Source of the DNA: Membranipora membranacea
Taxonomy: Eukaryota; Bryozoa; Gymnolaemata; Cheilostomatida; Membraniporidae
Length of the DNA: 64,000 nucleotides
Assembly (NCBI GenBank): GCA_914767715.1
Contig: OU612070.1
Coordinates: forward strand, 9,503,501-9,567,500
Direction: 5' to 3'
In this document: in pieces, positions 60,770 to 64,000 of the stretch
Numbering within the stretch: position 1 is the stretch's first letter
How the letters are laid out: each line of letters starts with the position of its first letter
Made by a program: the position numbers and the translations under genes
The notes under the pieces: generated by a model
The model's database searches: none
What the model was told of the DNA's origin: nothing
The model's input: only the letters and a program-made list of their open reading frames with translations

Positions 60770-62154
60770 TTGTATTCAGATCAGCACACAGTACAGCTCG
60801 TGAAAGTGTAGCTTCTTCTGTACACCCTCCGCTGGACGGGAACACTCTTAGGGCCTTACTAGACCAGGCTAGATCTGAAGGTATCGTCAGCAGGAGTGAG
60901 AGACATAGCGAGCAACCATATCAGCCAGGTATGTGTACAGTGTCATAGGATCTAGCACCTGTCACACATTGACAAAGTAAAGCACCTGTCACATATTGAC
61001 AGTAAAGAGTACCTGTCAGAGGTTGACAGTGTATAGAACCTGTCACACATTGACACAGTACTGTTTCTCAGAACATTTTGGTTTTGGCAGGATTGTGATT
61101 TCCCAATGTTTAGATTTCCCATAGTGATTTCCTAATTTCTATGTTTAGACTAGAATCTGTCGAAGTTGTTCTCTCTCTAGCTTATGTTGACATTACAACA
61201 ATGCCTGACTTTTCCACAAATTTGACTAACCAATGACCAACCTTTCTGATCTCGACCTCTGACCTGTTTGATATAACTTTGACCTCTGATTCTTAGCTAA
61301 TACCTTCTACTTTGGTCGTAATAGTTACCATTCAAATAAAATATGATAGCCCAAGGGTCCACTTCATCCAGAGCAAGTCACTCTTCTAGGTTCACAACTA
61401 AGTATAACAAGATAATCATAGGTTGTAGCTATTTACCAATATAATATAAACATCATTGCTATGCATAACTCTGCTACAAGACTATGCTCATTATGTCCAT
61501 CAATGCTTCATTGCTTCAATGCATCAATCACTATGATCCCATGTGTCGATTTCGTAAGGATTTCGGGAGTAATCGCCCCATGGAAATGGCTGAATGGTTA
61601 GCGGCTTGCACACAATGTTTTCAATGGACCTAATCGCGGGAGGCCCTGCCGCGGCAGATTCTTTTCATGTTTTTCCCATCATGGGAATGGTTAGGATACA
61701 TCATTCGAAATTGGAGTGAACCACAAATTCGATGCATGGGACCATAGTGAGTGTGTCAATGCTTCAATGCATCAATGCTTTGCCTTTGATAGTGTGAAAT
61801 TAAATATAATGAACCTGCTGAGATGATATCCTTGTGTACTAATTGAAGTTGCATCTCCATATCAACTTATTTTAATTTGATTGACTTTACCTAGCTTTGC
61901 TGTCACCATCAATTCAGGACTTGAAGCTGGGGAGCTAGTAAAATTAGTAGTAACAATACAAAATAATTTATGGAAAGCTTTTTCATGACATCTCTCTGTG
62001 TGACCCTTACTTGGTGTATAACTCATATCATATTATGTACTTTGTTCCAGATGAGAGCAGCAGTGAATTGATATCTGACAATCAAAGAGCAAGTCTGCTG
62101 ATGAATCCAAGGACAACTTCAAGCCTTGCCGCTGCTCCAATGGAGAATGCATGA
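54715..62154 (+). CDS. FSIP1: Fibrous sheath-interacting protein 1 homologue (12 exons)
   Basis: FSIP1 is a coiled-coil protein first found with AKAP4 in the mammalian sperm tail sheath and conserved in many flagellated animals. Exons: 54715-54969, 55234-55480, 55772-55898, 56475-56735, 57185-57285, 57618-57814, 58261-58411, 58822-58952, 59571-59738, 60407-60522, 60780-60928 and 62051-62154. The phases agree, giving 668 codons (human about 580). Family landmarks in order: DPRVKEALLQMRKFDRILEK with a basic coiled coil and NTERFLSLPPS (about residues 140-211), KDFIQRNIDLAAD (about 300-320), DDEKKRLADILEDLDTVDEE, ALQETREYRDQQRRLADIEH, and LSDQQLHVLLDQCNKMMSRA. The first 125 residues are Ser/Arg/Gly-rich, then acidic, and look disordered. 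The start is the first ATG of the open frame. A poly-A signal candidate is at 62441. The final exon (DESSSELISDNQRAS...) has no landmark but joins in phase. Confidence 0.9.
55929..56061. repeat. MITE-like palindrome, family P (complete)
   Basis: Terminal inverted repeats TAGGCCTACCTAGACCAAG and CTTGTTCTAGGCCTA are the best preserved of the family. Inside are CCTGCATTC, GAGTTGCTC and CCCCCACTGGTC with complements. It lies in FSIP1 intron 3, which shows the family is not confined to VPS13. Confidence 0.7.
59471..59525. repeat. Family Q half-element
   Basis: AAATGGAGAGAGAACAACTC ... AGGCTCAAATT matches the right arm of the element at 33131. It is located 46 bp before FSIP1 exon 9. Confidence 0.4.
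60733..60770. repeat. AT microsatellite next to the FSIP1 exon-11 acceptor
   Basis: About 17 TA units, ending some 10 bp before the acceptor at 60778-60779, in the place where a polypyrimidine tract would lie. Confidence 0.9.
60954..61061. repeat. 27-bp minisatellite, four units, in FSIP1 intron 11
   Basis: Units begin AGCACC, AGCACC, AGTACC and AGAACC at 60954, 60981, 61008 and 61035, each with TGTCAnANnTTGACA. It starts 26 bp after the exon-11 donor. Confidence 0.85.
61529..61749. repeat. 221-bp inverted-repeat element with CACTA-type ends
   Basis: It begins CACTATGATCCCATGTGTCGA and ends with the near-complement TCGATGCATGGGACCATAGTG. The interior has TGGCTGAATGGTTAGCGG, like the A-box end of a Leu/Ser tRNA, but no good box B. 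Outside lie direct runs of CAATGCTTCAATGCATCAAT on both sides. It is non-coding, in FSIP1 intron 11. Confidence 0.6.
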
Positions 62155-62440
62155 CAATCCTGTACACTCAGCAGCGCTTAAATTGTCCGTCAATACACAA
62201 CTCCCTCCAAGTATCCAGGCTATGAGCTTAGATTACATATTCATTATTCTCTGGACCAAGCAGCATATTAGATCTTGTTCTTTGCATACTCTTTATAATT
62301 TTGTGGTCGTCAACTTTGGTATCCAGCTTTTTAGTTAGCTGATGCAAATCTAAATTGTATGGTGGTTGAGGACTTGAACCTCATTCAAGTTATAAGAATA
62401 TGAGACTTTTCAATATGAATACAAATTTTAATTGCTAGAA

Positions 62441-62446
62441 AATAAA
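62441..62446 (+). terminator. Poly-A signal candidate of FSIP1
   Basis: AATAAA, 287 bp after the FSIP1 stop, is the first canonical signal on this strand. Confidence 0.5.
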
Positions 62447-62500
62447 TTTCAAAATCATTATTATTACACCAAAGACATCTAAAGTTACATTTCTGAGGAA

Positions 62501-62802
62501 TTATAAACATACAAGTATTCTGTATAGTATTCTGGTAGTCAATATAGTCTTTGCAACTAAGTCTAGTGGTAGGTAGTATGTACTATTGCAAGACTTAATG
62601 CGAGAAAGGTACTTCTGTATCAAGAGGCTGTTGGCGAGCACTCCGGTCCAAGTGACAACCTCCATCCAATCATGAGAACTCGACTCAACTGGTAGATTTG
62701 ACCAAACTATGGGTATAACAAATGGTATCCGGCATGTCCAGTATGGCGCTATAGTTACTCCAATTGCCATCAATTTTGCTGCCTGTTGCCTGTTACTACC
62801 TC
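62501..62802 (-). CDS. Possible terminal exon of an unknown minus-strand gene
   Basis: A frame is open from an AG acceptor (GTAACAG, complement of 62803-62804) to TAA at 62501. It has hydrophobic stretches (LMAIGVTIAPYW, IPFVIPIVWSNLP, VVTWTGVLANSLLI). The product is not recognised and no upstream exon was found in the window. It could be chance. Confidence 0.25.
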
Positions 62803-62894
62803 ACAGATTTATTTTAACACAGTATAAAAGCGTTTTGAAGGGCAATCAAAACAACAACAAACTAAAATTTGAACTAATTTATAAGAGCGAAATC

Positions 62895-62943
62895 CTAGCC
62901 TTGTCCTGCGGCTACTAAAACAGTGGCCGCCTGACAAGGCTAG
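62895..62943. repeat. Palindromic element, family S copy 3
   Basis: CTAGCCTTGTCCTGCGGCT ... and the opposing GGCCGCCTGACAAGGCTAG pair almost perfectly. It is the most compact copy of the family. Confidence 0.7.
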
Positions 62944-63413
62944 CAAAATCCAATATGGGGTTTGAAGGAAATAACAACCATGTAAACAAAAGAATAAAAT
63001 ATAATTAAGTTTTTTGTGCATATTTTTCAGTGACCAATATTATCAAGTAGTTGCCAAGGGTTTGTTTTATGTTTAATCACACAAAAATCAGAAGCAGTGT
63101 AAAGCTGTGGGTATACAGAGCGATGTAATCACAGGCCGATGGCATGTCTAGACATGCTCAGCCGATCTCACACTGCTATACAGGCCTATGAGTTAGTACA
63201 AGATGGTCTAGTGAGTCATAGTGGGGTCATAAATCAGGTGCCTAGATTGACCAATGAACTCCCTCAGTTCAATCGATTGACCAATGATATTTAATGGGCG
63301 TGTTAACAAATGACCGGATATAGATGTCATATTAAATCCGGGTCTTTGTCACTTTGAATCTTCACCAAATAAAATTTCAGTCTTCTGTAAAATTGATTTT
63401 CCTATGCTATATT
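62944..63413. other. Non-coding stretch with CCAAT boxes
   Basis: Two GACCAAT motifs (63249 and 63280) lie ahead of the plus-strand ORFs at 63414-63715, so a promoter is possible. Nothing else was recognised here. Confidence 0.3.
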
Positions 63414-63548
63414 ATGGATGTCATGTCAGGACAGCTTCCATTTCCAAGTGATACAGCTATTACCTTCCATATTTTCACTACAGCACCACTCCTATCTTTG
63501 TAGTTATGGTCTTTTTTTATCATAAAAAGGAGGATGTGATTTTACTAC

Positions 63549-63715
63549 AGATATTATCAACTCCTCCATTTTTGATAGCCTGTCACGATTTGATAGATGA
63601 CGTGTTTAACCGCGTAATTATTGAAGCAAGCAATCAACAACCAATCAGCATAGAGGATCGTCCAGATCACTCGGGCAAAAGACCAACAAGTTCGATGTCA
63701 ACTCAACTCGAGTAA
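63549..63715 (+). CDS. Possible terminal exon of an unknown plus-strand gene
   Basis: After the acceptor CTACAG (ends 63549) the frame reads ILSTPPFLIACHDLIDDVFN.., then VIIEASNQQPISIEDRPDHS, and stops at 63713-63715. The piece LIDDVFNRVIIEAS is reminiscent of the histone-H2B helix pattern (FVNDIFERIAxEAS), but the sequence after it is not. The upstream exon is unclear. A short ORF opening MDVMSGQLPFPS at 63415 does not splice to it in phase. Confidence 0.25.
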
Positions 63716-63718
63716 TCA

Positions 63719-64000
63719 CTCGTGCAGATCCACCGATTAACCACTCGTGACCCAAAATCGATGTAAAAATCGCCCTGTGTAGCTACAACTTAAGAATGAT
63801 GCTTTGTCTGGGACACGCTGAATCATTAGAATGGATGTTTTCTTGGTGATCCGACAATAATCCATTTTGGTTGGGTCCAGTTGCTACAGGTAACAATTTC
63901 CTATTAGAGGTTGATGGAATCTTTTTTTGGTCATGTACACTATATCATTTAGCAGGCGATATCATTCTGGACAGTGTTTTCCATAACGTGCAAAGAAATT
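63719..64000. other. Right-end stretch with nothing recognised
   Basis: No ORF with family features, no repeat shared with the rest of the window and no RNA gene was seen. Confidence 0.6.

Noticed and set aside
61587-61660. tRNA gene in the 221-bp inverted-repeat element
   Set aside because: A box-A-like start is present, but there is no acceptable box B or acceptor stem.

Overview
The window is animal nuclear DNA. The genes are intron-rich with GT-AG introns mostly of 0.1-2 kb, the non-coding DNA is AT-rich, and there are many short palindromic (MITE-like) repeats. The three recognisable genes are VPS13, a Sec1/Munc18 protein of the unc-18 type, and the flagellum/sperm-associated protein FSIP1. 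Together they point to an invertebrate metazoan that kept FSIP1. I cannot name the phylum from sequence alone. No bacterial, phage or CRISPR features were seen.

Layout. From the left edge to 40561, minus strand: a VPS13A/C-type bridge-like lipid-transfer protein. I traced 45 exons from the start codon (40561) to 128, about 2130 codons with consistent phases at every junction. The last third of the gene lies beyond the left edge. One intron (4195-12596, 8.4 kb) is far larger than the rest. It carries a nested block of tandem duplications with three near-identical 79-residue small membrane-protein ORFs on the opposite strand, a tRNA-derived SINE, satellites and a hairpin.

40562-40902 is a 341-bp gap between two divergent start codons, so a shared bidirectional promoter is likely. 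40903-52386, plus strand: an 18-exon Munc18/STXBP gene of about 698 codons. It has an N-terminal insertion and a run of four small phase-0 exons that enlarge the domain-3b loop. 52387-54714 is intergenic and contains a perfect 18-bp-stem palindrome flanked by 9-bp direct repeats. 54715-62154, plus strand: a 12-exon FSIP1 gene of 668 codons. 62155-64000 holds the FSIP1 3' end, a palindromic repeat and two unrecognised possible exons.

VPS13 (lipid transfer at organelle contacts) and Munc18 (SNARE assembly) both serve membrane traffic and probably share a promoter region; FSIP1 is a neighbour with no evident functional link. The most unusual structures are two minisatellites inside VPS13 whose repeat units each carry a 5' splice-site motif. 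One (27-bp unit) stays in frame, so it could add 9 residues per unit. The other (26-bp unit) would introduce a stop codon.

Exon boundaries were read by eye from protein-family similarity, GT/AG dinucleotides and phase. No alignment or search was run.
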